Both the position numbers and the translations under genes were made by a program. From Sphingomonas echinoides (lineage in GTDB: Bacteria; Pseudomonadota; Alphaproteobacteria; Sphingomonadales; Sphingomonadaceae): a DNA stretch of 64,000 nt. Of this stretch, positions 1-8,716 are shown in pieces. The stretch's first letter is position 1, and every line of letters begins with the position of its first letter. The stretch lies in contig NZ_JAPYKK010000007.1 in the NCBI RefSeq assembly GCF_029623395.1, forward strand, positions 62,001-126,000, given 5' to 3'. Below the pieces are notes generated by a model that saw only the letters and a program-made list of their open reading frames with translations, made no database searches and had not been told where the DNA came from.

Positions 1-1
1 G

Positions 2-3000
2 TCGGATGCACTTGCCGTCCGGCTCACCAAAGGCGCCCTTCCGGGTGAATTGCAGGGGTTCGGGGAGGCCGAGCGCGGCGCCGCCGCAAGCTTCGTCGCT
101 GCCACCGCCGAACAGCGCTCGCCCGCGACCGTAACGATCGCGCTCGAGCCCTTGCCCGCGACCGATCCGCGACGGCTGATGCGACTCGCCATCGTCAACG
201 ACGACATGCCCTTCCTGGTCGATTCGATCGCTGCCACGATCGGCGCGCACGATATTTCGATCGACCGGATCATTCACCCCGTGTTGCGTGTCACACGCGA
301 TTCGGATGGCGCACTGACCCAAGTCGACGAAGGCGCCGCCGAGTCGATGATCTACATCGAGCTCGAACGCGTCGACGCCCGCGAGCGACGCGACCTCGTG
401 ATCGAACTGACCAAGAACCTTAAGGACGTGCGTGCGGCGGTCGGGGACTGGCAAGAGCTGGAGGATGCGATGGCATCCGACATCGCGACCTTGCCCGAGG
501 GGGAAGGCCGTGCCCTGCTCACCTGGCTGCTAGATCGCAAGATGACGCTGCTGGGCCACGAAACATGGGTGTCGGAAGGCTCGGGCAGCCCGCAGGCCTT
601 GGGTATCGCCCGCAATCAGCAACCCGTGCCAATCCTTGCGGAAGCTTCGCGGCGCCTCGCGATGTCGTGGTTCGAAGACGGCGGCGAAGCCCCGTTGCTG
701 CTCAAGTCCAATCTGATCTCGGGCGTTCACCGCCATGTTCCGCTTGATCTTGCACTGGTCCCACTGCGCGACGGCGCACGCGTAACGGGATTGTCGATCC
801 ACGCCGGCCTTTGGACGAGCGCGGCATTGCTCGCGGCGCCCGAGGATGTTCCGGTGCTGCGCGCGCGGCTGGCTGCGCTGGAAAAGAAGTTCGGGTTCGA
901 TCCCAAGGGGCACACGGGCAAGGCGCTGACGCATGCGCTGGTCGCGCTGCCGCACGATCTCGTTGCCGGGTTCACGCCCGAATCGCTCGAGAATGTTGCG
1001 CTCACCGCCATGTCGCTGGCGGATCGGCCACGACCGAAGCTGGCGCTCGTCCGCAGCACGCTCGGAAGACACCTGTTCGCCTTCGCATGGCTGCCACGTG
1101 ACGACCTCACCACCGCGCGTCGCCTTGCAATCGGCGATATGCTGGCAGAAGCAGCCAATGCCAATATCCTCAACTGGTCGATCGCGGTTGACGATACGAT
1201 CGCGCTGATCCGCTACACGCTCGATTTGCGCGAAGGCGGCGTGCTGCCCGACACTGACGCGCTCGACACCCGGATCGCGCGGATGGTGCGCGGCTGGGTC
1301 CCCGCGGTCGAAGCCGCGCTGGTCGAGCAGACCGATGCACCACGTGCGGCTCGGCTCGCATTGCGCTGGGCGGCGGGGTTCCCGCAGAACTACCGTAACG
1401 TCAGTACCCCCGCCGAAGCTGGCGAAGACATCCAGCGGCTCGCTGCGCTCGAAGATGAGAGCGCACGGGGCGTGCGCCTTATCCCGACCGCTCCGGGAGA
1501 GGATCGCCACCTCAAGATCTACAAGCTCGGCAATGCGCTGCCGCTGTCCGATGCGGTACCCGTGCTCGAGAATTTTGGCTTCCGTGTCATCGGCGAGTTG
1601 CCGACGCGGCTGCAGGACGAAAGCGATGCCTTCGTCCATGAATTTATCGTCGAATCGAACGACGCCGCTTCGCAGGTCGACACTGCGGTGCTGGAAGGCG
1701 CGATCGCAGCCGTGCTGGAAGGCGCTGCGGAGAATGACGCGTTCAACCGGCTGATCATCGAAGTCGGGGTCAGTCCGCAGGCCGTCGTGCTGTTCCGCGC
1801 GTGGTTCCGCTACCTGCGCCAGGCGGGGCTTACCTATGGGCTGACCACCGTGGTGGATGCGTTGCGTCGGGCACCCCGCGTGGCCGAAGCGCTGATCGCC
1901 CGCTTTGCCGCGGTGCATGATCCTGCGCAAAACCGTGATCCCGCGGAGACGGACGCGGCGATCGAAGCAGGCCTCGATGCGGTGACCGCGATCGACGATG
2001 ATCGCATCCTGCGCGCGTTCTATTCCATGATCGCGGCGACGCTCCGGACCAACGCGTTCACGCCCGCAGGTTCAGAGGCACTCGCGTTCAAGCTCGATAG
2101 CCACCGCATTCCCGGCCTCCCCGCCCCCGTGCCATGGCGCGAGATCTGGGTGTACAGCCCGCGGATCGAGGGCATCCACCTGCGCGCCGGCCCGGTCGCG
2201 CGCGGTGGCCTGCGCTGGTCCGACCGGCGTGACGACTTCCGCACCGAGATCCTCGGGCTGATGAAGGCACAGCGCGTCAAGAATGCGGTGATCGTTCCGA
2301 CCGGCGCGAAGGGCGGCTTCTATGCCAAGCAGCTTCCGCCCGCATCCAACCGCGACGCATGGCTTGCGGAAGGCACCGAAAGCTACCGCGTGTTCATCCG
2401 CACGTTGCTGTCGATCACCGACAACATCGTCGAGGGCAAGGTCGTCCACCCGCAAGGGGTGGTCGTCCACGACGGCGAGGACCCCTATTTCGTCGTCGCC
2501 GCCGACAAGGGCACCGCAACCTTCTCCGACGTCGCCAATGCGATCGCGCTCGAGCACGGCTTCTGGCTCGGCGATGCGTTCGCGAGCGGCGGGTCGGTCG
2601 GCTATGACCACAAGGCGATGGGGATCACCGCAAAGGGCGCTTGGGTCAGCGTCCAGCGCCACTTCGCAGAGCGCGGGACCGACGTCCAGACGCAGCCGAT
2701 CCGCGTCGTCGGATGCGGTGACATGTCGGGCGACGTGTTCGGCAACGGCATGTTGCTCAGCCACGAGCTCAAGATCGTCGCCGCGTTCGACCACCGTCAT
2801 ATCTTCCTCGATCCGGACCCCGAGCCCGCCGCCTCCTTCGCCGAACGCGCCCGGATGTTCGCGCTGCCGCGCTCGAGCTGGGCGGACTATGACGAGTCGC
2901 TCATTTCGGCAGGCGGCGGGGTATTCCCCCGCACCGCCAAGGTGATCGCGCTGACCGACGAAGTCCGCGCCGCGCTCGACATCGCGGAACGCGAGATCGA

Positions 3001-4597
3001 GCCGGGTGCGCTTATTTCGGCGATCCTTAAGAGCCCGGTCGACCTGATCTGGTTCGGCGGGATCGGCACCTATGTGAAGGCCCGTGCCGAGAACAACATC
3101 GCGGTCGGCGACCCCGCCAACGATCGCTTGCGCGTCGATGCCGAGGATCTGCGCGCGACGGCCATTGGCGAAGGTGCGAACCTTGGCGTGACGCAGGCGG
3201 CCCGCATTGCCTTCTCGGCGCGCAGTGGTGTTTTGGGGGGCGGCCGGATCAACACCGACTTCATCGACAATTCGGCGGGCGTCGATTGCTCGGACAATGA
3301 GGTCAACATCAAGATCGCGCTCAACCGCGAGATGATCGAAGGGCGCCTGGGCTTCGAGGACCGCAACAGCTTCCTCGCGAGCATGACCGACGATGTGGCG
3401 CATCTGGTGCTCGAGGATAACCGACTCCAGACGCTCGCCTTGTCGATCGCAGAAGCGGGCGGTGCGCAAACCGTGCCGAGCTATGTTCGCCTGATCGAGA
3501 TCTTCGAGGCATCGGGCTCGCTCGATCGCGCGGTCGAGGGGCTTGCCGGCAACGACGATCTGCTGCGGCGTTCGGTCGAGGGCCGCGGCCTGACGCGCCC
3601 CGAGCTCGCGGTCCTGCTCGCGACCGCCAAGCTGGCGTTGCAGGCGGCGATCGAACGGTCGGGCCTGGGCATGGCGGATGAGTTGCTCCCCGACCTGCAC
3701 GCGGCCTTCCCAGCGGCGATGCAGGAACGGTTCGGCAAGGCGATCGATGAGCATCGCCTCCGCGGTGAAATCGTCGCGACCAAGCTTGCCAATCGCATCA
3801 TCAACCGGATGGGCGTGCTGTATCCGTTCGAGCTGGCCGAGGAGGAAGGCGCCGCGATCGCGGATATCGCCGGGATGTTCGTGGTGGCCGAGCGGCTGTT
3901 CGACCTGCCGACGTTGTGGCGCGAGATCGAGACGACCGACATGCCTGAAGCGGCACGGATCGCGCTGTTTGACGAGACCGCGGTCGCGACCCGCTCGCAG
4001 ATCGCGGACCTGCTCCGCGCGACCCGGACCGGCACCGGACCGGGCGAGACGCTAAAGCGGCTCGGCAAGGGGATCGCGGATCTCGACCGGCAGACCAAGG
4101 CGTTGCTGCTCGAGGAAGCCAGCGCGCACAGCGCGCGCATCGCCGCCGCCCTGGAAGTGGCAGGCGCGCCGACCGCACTGGTGCAAAAGGTCGTCCGGTT
4201 GTTCGAGATGGACGGTGCCGTTGGCCTTGCCGATCTCGGTGATCGACTCGGGATCGACGAGACCGAACTGACGCGGGCCTTCACGCGGCTGGGCCAGGCA
4301 CTCGGGCTCGACTGGGCGCAGGCGAATGCGGCACGGATCGAATCGAGCGACCCATGGGAGCGGTTGCTGATTGCCGGCCTGGCGCGCGATTTCCAGCAGT
4401 TGCGGCTGGAATTCCTGGCGCGGGCGGCGGGTGGCAAGCTCGATCCACAGGCGCTGGTCGACGCATGGCTGGCCGACAATGCCGCGCGCGTCGCGCAGTT
4501 CAAGGCAGTGGTCGACCGGGCGCGGCTGGCCCCTGCCCCGAATGCCGCGATGTTGGCACAGATTGCGGGCCAAGCGCGGGTGTTGCTGGGGCGGTGA
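2..4597 (+). CDS. NAD-specific glutamate dehydrogenase, large type (5' end outside window)
   Basis: Catalyses NAD-dependent oxidative deamination of glutamate to 2-oxoglutarate, linking nitrogen and carbon metabolism. About 1531 residues are visible, and the reading frame is open through the left edge without a stop, so the true start lies upstream; these enzymes are usually about 1550-1650 residues. The N-terminal part looks regulatory, with a short ACT-like stretch near the visible start (DDMPFLVDSIAATI). The catalytic core starts near residue 720 (RGGLRWSDRRDDFRTEILGL) and holds the dehydrogenase signature KNAVIVPTGAKGG, with the likely catalytic lysine, followed by GGIGTYVKA and AIGEGANLG of the nucleotide-binding part. 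A strong hairpin follows the stop. The family assignment is secure. Confidence 0.95.
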   Translation, partial: SDALAVRLTKGALPGELQGFGEAERGAAASFVAATAEQRSPATVTIALEPLPATDPRRLMRLAIVNDDMPFLVDSIAATIGAHDISIDRIIHPVLRVTRDSDGALTQVDEGAAESMIYIELERVDARERRDLVIELTKNLKDVRAAVGDWQELEDAMASDIATLPEGEGRALLTWLLDRKMTLLGHETWVSEGSGSPQALGIARNQQPVPILAEASRRLAMSWFEDGGEAPLLLKSNLISGVHRHVPLDLALVPLRDGARVTGLSIHAGLWTSAALLAAPEDVPVLRARLAALEKKFGFDPKGHTGKALTHALVALPHDLVAGFTPESLENVALTAMSLADRPRPKLALVRSTLGRHLFAFAWLPRDDLTTARRLAIGDMLAEAANANILNWSIAVDDTIALIRYTLDLREGGVLPDTDALDTRIARMVRGWVPAVEAALVEQTDAPRAARLALRWAAGFPQNYRNVSTPAEAGEDIQRLAALEDESARGVRLIPTAPGEDRHLKIYKLGNALPLSDAVPVLENFGFRVIGELPTRLQDESDAFVHEFIVESNDAASQVDTAVLEGAIAAVLEGAAENDAFNRLIIEVGVSPQAVVLFRAWFRYLRQAGLTYGLTTVVDALRRAPRVAEALIARFAAVHDPAQNRDPAETDAAIEAGLDAVTAIDDDRILRAFYSMIAATLRTNAFTPAGSEALAFKLDSHRIPGLPAPVPWREIWVYSPRIEGIHLRAGPVARGGLRWSDRRDDFRTEILGLMKAQRVKNAVIVPTGAKGGFYAKQLPPASNRDAWLAEGTESYRVFIRTLLSITDNIVEGKVVHPQGVVVHDGEDPYFVVAADKGTATFSDVANAIALEHGFWLGDAFASGGSVGYDHKAMGITAKGAWVSVQRHFAERGTDVQTQPIRVVGCGDMSGDVFGNGMLLSHELKIVAAFDHRHIFLDPDPEPAASFAERARMFALPRSSWADYDESLISAGGGVFPRTAKVIALTDEVRAALDIAEREIEPGALISAILKSPVDLIWFGGIGTYVKARAENNIAVGDPANDRLRVDAEDLRATAIGEGANLGVTQAARIAFSARSGVLGGGRINTDFIDNSAGVDCSDNEVNIKIALNREMIEGRLGFEDRNSFLASMTDDVAHLVLEDNRLQTLALSIAEAGGAQTVPSYVRLIEIFEASGSLDRAVEGLAGNDDLLRRSVEGRGLTRPELAVLLATAKLALQAAIERSGLGMADELLPDLHAAFPAAMQERFGKAIDEHRLRGEIVATKLANRIINRMGVLYPFELAEEEGAAIADIAGMFVVAERLFDLPTLWREIETTDMPEAARIALFDETAVATRSQIADLLRATRTGTGPGETLKRLGKGIADLDRQTKALLLEEASAHSARIAAALEVAGAPTALVQKVVRLFEMDGAVGLADLGDRLGIDETELTRAFTRLGQALGLDWAQANAARIESSDPWERLLIAGLARDFQQLRLEFLARAAGGKLDPQALVDAWLADNAARVAQFKAVVDRARLAPAPNAAMLAQIAGQARVLLGR

Positions 4598-4600
4598 ATC

Positions 4601-4646
4601 CGGTTGCTGCCCTTGCCACTGGGCAAGGGCAGCGTCGGAGCAACCG
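4601..4646 (+). terminator. Hairpin after the glutamate dehydrogenase gene
   Basis: A perfect 9-bp stem GCCCTTGCC/GGCAAGGGC with a 4-nt loop (4609-4630) sits inside an outer 8-bp stem CGGTTGCT/AGCAACCG (4601-4608 with 4639-4646), with a short bulge on the right arm. It starts a few bases after the TGA. No T-tract follows, so a purely intrinsic terminator is uncertain; it may instead protect the 3' end of the mRNA. Confidence 0.6.
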
Positions 4647-4714
4647 ATCGGCGTTGCGTGAACATCTCCGTTGCCCGCGTGCTTAAGGTGACCGCAACTG
4701 TTCCGCGATAGCGG

Positions 4715-6172
4715 ATGCAGATGGCTTCTGCTGGATCCTCGGTCTCCAGACCCGTTGGCCGGTGGCCTTTGGCTGTGTGGGTGGGAGTTGTGGTGGTGCT
4801 CGCGCTCGCGCAGCAGGCGCTGTCGTCGCTCAACTGCGACGTATCCTGGCTGATAACCACCGCCGAACGGGTCATCGACGGGGCAGTGCTGTACCGCGAC
4901 GTCGAAGAGGTGAACCCGCCAGCGTCGATCCTGATCTATATGCCGTTCGTGGCGTTGGCGCGCGTAATCGCCTTACCCCCGGAAGCGGTGACGGTGGTCC
5001 TGGTCACGGTAATGGCAGCCGTTTCGATTATCACCTCAGGGCGGCTTCTCGATCCGCCCCCTGAAACGCAGCCCCAGTTGGCGGGTGCCGCGGCGTTTGT
5101 GCTGTTGGTGCTTCCAGCCGACCTGTTTGCCCAACGCGAACACATTGCACTGATTGCAGCGCTGCCGATGCTGGCGGTGCTGGTCGCGCGGGTCGCGGGT
5201 CGCGCGTTCCGCCGACGCGATGCCTGGATGGCGGGACTCGGCGGTGGGATCATGGTGGCGATTAAGCCGCACCTGCTGCTGGCGCTTCTCCCCGTCGCAG
5301 GCTGGGCAATCCTCCGGCAGCGATCGGCAAGACCCGCGCTGGGTGTCGAATGGGTCGCGCTTGCGCTGCTATGCGTCGGCTACGCTTTTGTCGTGTGGAC
5401 AGTCTTTCCGCTGTATCTCGATCACATGCTACCGCTGCTGCGGCGCGTGTATCTGCCAAATCGGGATAGCTGGCCGCATCTCCTGATGGGATATATGGTG
5501 CTGATCCCGGCCGTCGCCGTGGCGCTGACCGTCTGGATCGCACGCGGTCGCGCCACGATCCCGGCCACGGCGGCCCTGCTCGCGTCGGTCGGCTTCGTGG
5601 CCGCGGGGCTGGTGCAGGGCAAGGGCTATCTCAACCACGGCTATCCGGCAGTTGCGTTAGGTTTGTTGGCAATTGCGCTGGAACTCATCCGTCCCAGCCC
5701 TGTGCGACGTTTTGGTACGGCCTGTCTTGCCGTCCTGGCCCTTACCGCCACGTACGGCTACGCGCAGGTCGCGAAGCCCTATGCGCTGCGGGACGCGGTG
5801 GTGCGGCTGGGTCCACCACGTCCGAAAATGATCGGCGTCTCCTTCGACTTCGGGCTTGGCCATCCCCTGACGCGCTGGGTGGCAGGGCGCTGGGTCGGGC
5901 GACGCGGCAGCCTATGGGTGACCGGGAGTAGTCGACAGCAACTGGCCGATCCGGCGCTCGCCCCGACGCAGCGCGCCGCCGTCGCGCAGGCAGCCGCCGA
6001 GGAAGCGGCAATGCTTGCCGCAGACATCACGCGCAACGCACCCGATATCGTTTTGGTGGATGCCGAACCGGGAATGGCATGGATCATCGCACACCCGGCC
6101 GTTCACCGCGCAATGCTGCCGTACCGCCCCGCAACACGGGTTGGCGAAATTACCCTTTGGGTGAGGCGGTAA
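4715..6172 (+). CDS. Polytopic membrane protein, GT-C glycosyltransferase-like
   Basis: A 485-residue integral membrane protein with roughly nine or ten hydrophobic segments, and a more polar C-terminal part of about 120 residues starting near KPYALRDAVV. The first extracytoplasmic loop holds an acidic pattern (NCDVSW, then RDVEEVNPPAS), resembling the loop of GT-C enzymes that use polyprenyl-phosphate sugar donors, where an Asp and an E..NPP element lie between helices 1 and 2. That makes a lipid-linked sugar transferase plausible, but no specific family is recognised. The start is the ATG at 4715 or the in-frame ATG at 4721; neither has a strong Shine-Dalgarno sequence. It stands alone, converging on the PepSY gene. 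Confidence 0.65.
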   Translation: MQMASAGSSVSRPVGRWPLAVWVGVVVVLALAQQALSSLNCDVSWLITTAERVIDGAVLYRDVEEVNPPASILIYMPFVALARVIALPPEAVTVVLVTVMAAVSIITSGRLLDPPPETQPQLAGAAAFVLLVLPADLFAQREHIALIAALPMLAVLVARVAGRAFRRRDAWMAGLGGGIMVAIKPHLLLALLPVAGWAILRQRSARPALGVEWVALALLCVGYAFVVWTVFPLYLDHMLPLLRRVYLPNRDSWPHLLMGYMVLIPAVAVALTVWIARGRATIPATAALLASVGFVAAGLVQGKGYLNHGYPAVALGLLAIALELIRPSPVRRFGTACLAVLALTATYGYAQVAKPYALRDAVVRLGPPRPKMIGVSFDFGLGHPLTRWVAGRWVGRRGSLWVTGSSRQQLADPALAPTQRAAVAQAAAEEAAMLAADITRNAPDIVLVDAEPGMAWIIAHPAVHRAMLPYRPATRVGEITLWVRR

Positions 6173-6213
6173 GCTGCCGAAAGCAGAGGGTACAGATCGC
6201 GCTTGAAGACCCG

Positions 6214-7299
6214 TCAGGCTGCGGCCCGTACGCGCTGCTTGGCCTTGAACGCCGCCTTCCAACGTCGCGCGCGCCACCACATGATGATGCCCGTCACCGC
6301 AAGCACCGCTGGTAGAATCCCACCGAGAAAGACCAGCAATTGCCACACAAACCCCATCCGCGTGCCGTCGTGCAACCGCCGCATGGTCCGCGCGAGCGTC
6401 TCGGATTCAGGCCGTGCAGGCATTGCTCGGCCCGTGACGTCATCGACGGTCACCCCGCGCGCCTTGCGAAGCTGCACCTTCCATTCGGGCTTCCGATCGG
6501 TGGGCCATTCTACCCGTGACACCGCCCCGGGGGTCACCGTTGCAGCGCGGGCGAGCACGGCATCCAGTGCCAGGATCGGACGTTCCAGCGCGACAGGTCG
6601 ACCGCCCGGTCCACCCGGACCACGCGGCGCACCACCCCCCGCGAAGACCTGCGGGAAGGAGATCCAAACGCCCGTCAGCGACAACACGAACAACGGCAGC
6701 GCAATCCAGAAGCCGAACAGATGGTGCACATTGGTGTCGGTGTTGCGATGCCGCCGCCAGCGTAGCCCACGCGTCCAGCGCCCGACCGTCGGCCACCACA
6801 GCCACAACCCGGAGACACACGACACCAGCATCGCCACGCCGATCCAGCCGACGATCTGCCGACCGACGCCGGGGACGAGCAGATTGCCGTGGAGATTGTG
6901 GAGAACGCGCAGCACACCGCTGCCGCTACTCGCCGTCGCGAGGATCTTCGCCGTCGGCGGATCGAGATAGACGGTGGTCCGTTGCGGCGGGCCGCGTCTT
7001 GCAGGATCGGGCGGCGTGATCGCGATTACCTGGACCGGTCCTTCGCCTTCCGGAAACGCGATGCTGGCAATCCGTTCGGCTGGCTTGAGGGTGGTCCGCG
7101 CCGCTGCGACATAGCGTGCGGGATCGAGCGTAGTGTTGCCGCTGGCCGCATAACGCGCCGGGTTGAGGACGTGGTCGACCGCCTCATCCCACACCAACGC
7201 CGCGCCGCTCAGCGACAAGGGGATGATGAGCACCGCGAGCAGCAGCCCGATCCATTTGTGCGCCTGAAACCAGGCGCGCCGCAACGCAATCTTCGACAT
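6214..7299 (-). CDS. PepSY-associated TM helix protein
   Basis: A 361-residue inner-membrane protein of the PepSY_TM family, often encoded beside siderophore receptors. Some members act as ferric-siderophore reductases or in periplasmic iron release. Four membrane segments are visible: WIGLLLAVLIIPLSLSG near residue 17, IVGWIGVAMLVSCVSGLWLW near 155, FGFWIALPLFVLSLTGVWI near 195, and LGGILPAVLAVTGIIMWW near 320. The periplasmic loops hold PepSY-like segments, and an HNLHGNLL motif precedes the second helix. The ATG overlaps the stop of the hydroxylase gene (TGATG), so it is the last gene of the iron operon and probably translationally coupled. Confidence 0.85.
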   Translation of the reverse strand: MSKIALRRAWFQAHKWIGLLLAVLIIPLSLSGAALVWDEAVDHVLNPARYAASGNTTLDPARYVAAARTTLKPAERIASIAFPEGEGPVQVIAITPPDPARRGPPQRTTVYLDPPTAKILATASSGSGVLRVLHNLHGNLLVPGVGRQIVGWIGVAMLVSCVSGLWLWWPTVGRWTRGLRWRRHRNTDTNVHHLFGFWIALPLFVLSLTGVWISFPQVFAGGGAPRGPGGPGGRPVALERPILALDAVLARAATVTPGAVSRVEWPTDRKPEWKVQLRKARGVTVDDVTGRAMPARPESETLARTMRRLHDGTRMGFVWQLLVFLGGILPAVLAVTGIIMWWRARRWKAAFKAKQRVRAAA

Positions 7300-7982
7300 C
7301 AGACCTCCGCCCAGCGGCGCAACAGATTGTGATAGACGCCCGTCAACCGGACGATTTCGGGATCGTCACTGCCAAGCCGGGTAGCGATCGACTGGATCGC
7401 GGTGTCGAGTTCGAACAGCATCGCGCGCGCGCCATCGTCGCGGACCATCGACTGAATCCAGAAGAACGAGGCGACCCGCGTCCCGCGCGTGACGGGGGTG
7501 ACGTGGTGGACACTCGATGCCGGGTAGACCACCAGTTGGCCGGCGGGCAGCTTGACCCGCTGTTCGCCAAATTGCGTCGCGATGACGAGTTCACCGCCTT
7601 CGTAACTGTCCGGATCGCACAGGAAGAGCGTTGCGGACAAGTCGCTGCGGATCCGGAAATCGCTTCCGCGGCGGATGCGGATTGCAGTGTCGACATGCGC
7701 GCCGAAACCATCGCCCGCACCGTAGCGATTGAACAGCGGTGGAAACACCTTCAGCGGCAGCGCCGCCGCGACGAACAGGGGGCATGCCCCGAGCGCGTCG
7801 AGAACGGCGCTGCCCCCTGCCCGTGCCGCCGCGCTATCCTCGGGCAATTGCGTGTTGCGCTTGGCGAGCGCGGATTGCGCACCCGAGGTGGCGTTGCCGT
7901 CGATCCAGTCGGCGGCATCAAGCGTCGCCCGCAGGTCGGCAACCTGCGCAGCCGTCAGCAGATCGGGGATGATCGTCAGCAT
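7299..7982 (-). CDS. PKHD-type Fe(II)/2-oxoglutarate hydroxylase (PiuC/YbiX family)
   Basis: A 227-residue cytoplasmic dioxygenase of the PKHD/PiuC family, which is commonly co-encoded with catecholate siderophore receptors and thought to act in iron acquisition; its substrate is unknown. The iron-binding facial triad is visible as AHVD (His and Asp near residues 96-98) and the distal His in SSVHHVTPV near residue 160, followed by the Arg of TRGTRVASF that would bind 2-oxoglutarate. The ATG at 7982 gives the family's usual N-terminus ([10 protein letters not shown]); longer in-frame versions run into the Sel1 gene and look non-native. It overlaps the Sel1 gene by 7 nt and the PepSY gene by 1 nt. 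Confidence 0.9.
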   Translation of the reverse strand: MLTIIPDLLTAAQVADLRATLDAADWIDGNATSGAQSALAKRNTQLPEDSAAARAGGSAVLDALGACPLFVAAALPLKVFPPLFNRYGAGDGFGAHVDTAIRIRRGSDFRIRSDLSATLFLCDPDSYEGGELVIATQFGEQRVKLPAGQLVVYPASSVHHVTPVTRGTRVASFFWIQSMVRDDGARAMLFELDTAIQSIATRLGSDDPEIVRLTGVYHNLLRRWAEV

Positions 7983-8716
7983 GCCGCCGCCCGGATCGCC
8001 TGCACGCCCCGGATGCGGAACGCAGCGATGTCGGAAGCTGCGAGCCATGCCGCGGCCTTGTCGACAAACGCCGGGGTCGCGCTCGCGCCCGCCCGCCGGA
8101 GCCAACCGATCGCTTCCTCGATCTGTCCCTTCCTGCCGAGCATCCGGGCATGGTTGAACGCGCCCCGAAAGTCGCCGCCGTGTGCCGCGCGCGCATAGCA
8201 CTGCGCCGCCGCGGCGAGATCGCGCGGGACGACCCAGCCGTCCTCGTGGAAACTGCCGACGAAGTTGATCGCCTTGGCATTTCCCAGCGCAGCGGCTTTG
8301 CGGAACCAGTCGAGCGCCGCGGCCTTGTCCTCCGTCACGCCGTGCCCGAGCGCGAGCAGCGTCGCGTAATTGTACATGCCCCAATCAAGGCCACGCTCGG
8401 CGGCGATGCGGTAGCAGTCGGCGGCGCGAGTCTTGTCGGGTGCCGTGCCCCAGCCGAGATCGTAACAACGCCCGACCATGTTGATCCCCATCACATGATG
8501 CTGCGCCGCCGCGCGCTTGAACCAGCGGAGCGCGGCGGGGGTATCGCGCGGCACACCTACCCCGTCGAGCAGCATTTGGCCGTACACCGCCTGCGCCTCG
8601 GCATGTCCTGCATCTGCCGCCGCGCGGACGAAGGCCGCGCGGGTCTCGGGTGGGCCGGAGAGATGCGTGGCGATCTCGTCCGGGGTGAGCGCCGCCAGTC
8701 GATCCGCCGATAGCAT
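7976..8716 (-). CDS. Sel1-repeat (TPR-like) protein
   Basis: A 246-residue protein made largely of Sel1-like repeats. The AA..G...A...G..Y..G.GV..D..A A..W...AA pattern recurs about four times, for example [20 protein letters not shown] and [19 protein letters not shown]. Such repeats form alpha-solenoids for protein-protein contacts. No signal peptide is seen, so a cytoplasmic location is likely. It is overlapped at both ends, by the TonB receptor stop (TGATG) and by the hydroxylase start. This receptor-Sel1-hydroxylase order matches the association of YbiX-type hydroxylases with Fiu-like receptors. Its precise role is unknown. Confidence 0.85.
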   Translation of the reverse strand: MLSADRLAALTPDEIATHLSGPPETRAAFVRAAADAGHAEAQAVYGQMLLDGVGVPRDTPAALRWFKRAAAQHHVMGINMVGRCYDLGWGTAPDKTRAADCYRIAAERGLDWGMYNYATLLALGHGVTEDKAAALDWFRKAAALGNAKAINFVGSFHEDGWVVPRDLAAAAQCYARAAHGGDFRGAFNHARMLGRKGQIEEAIGWLRRAGASATPAFVDKAAAWLAASDIAAFRIRGVQAIRAAAC

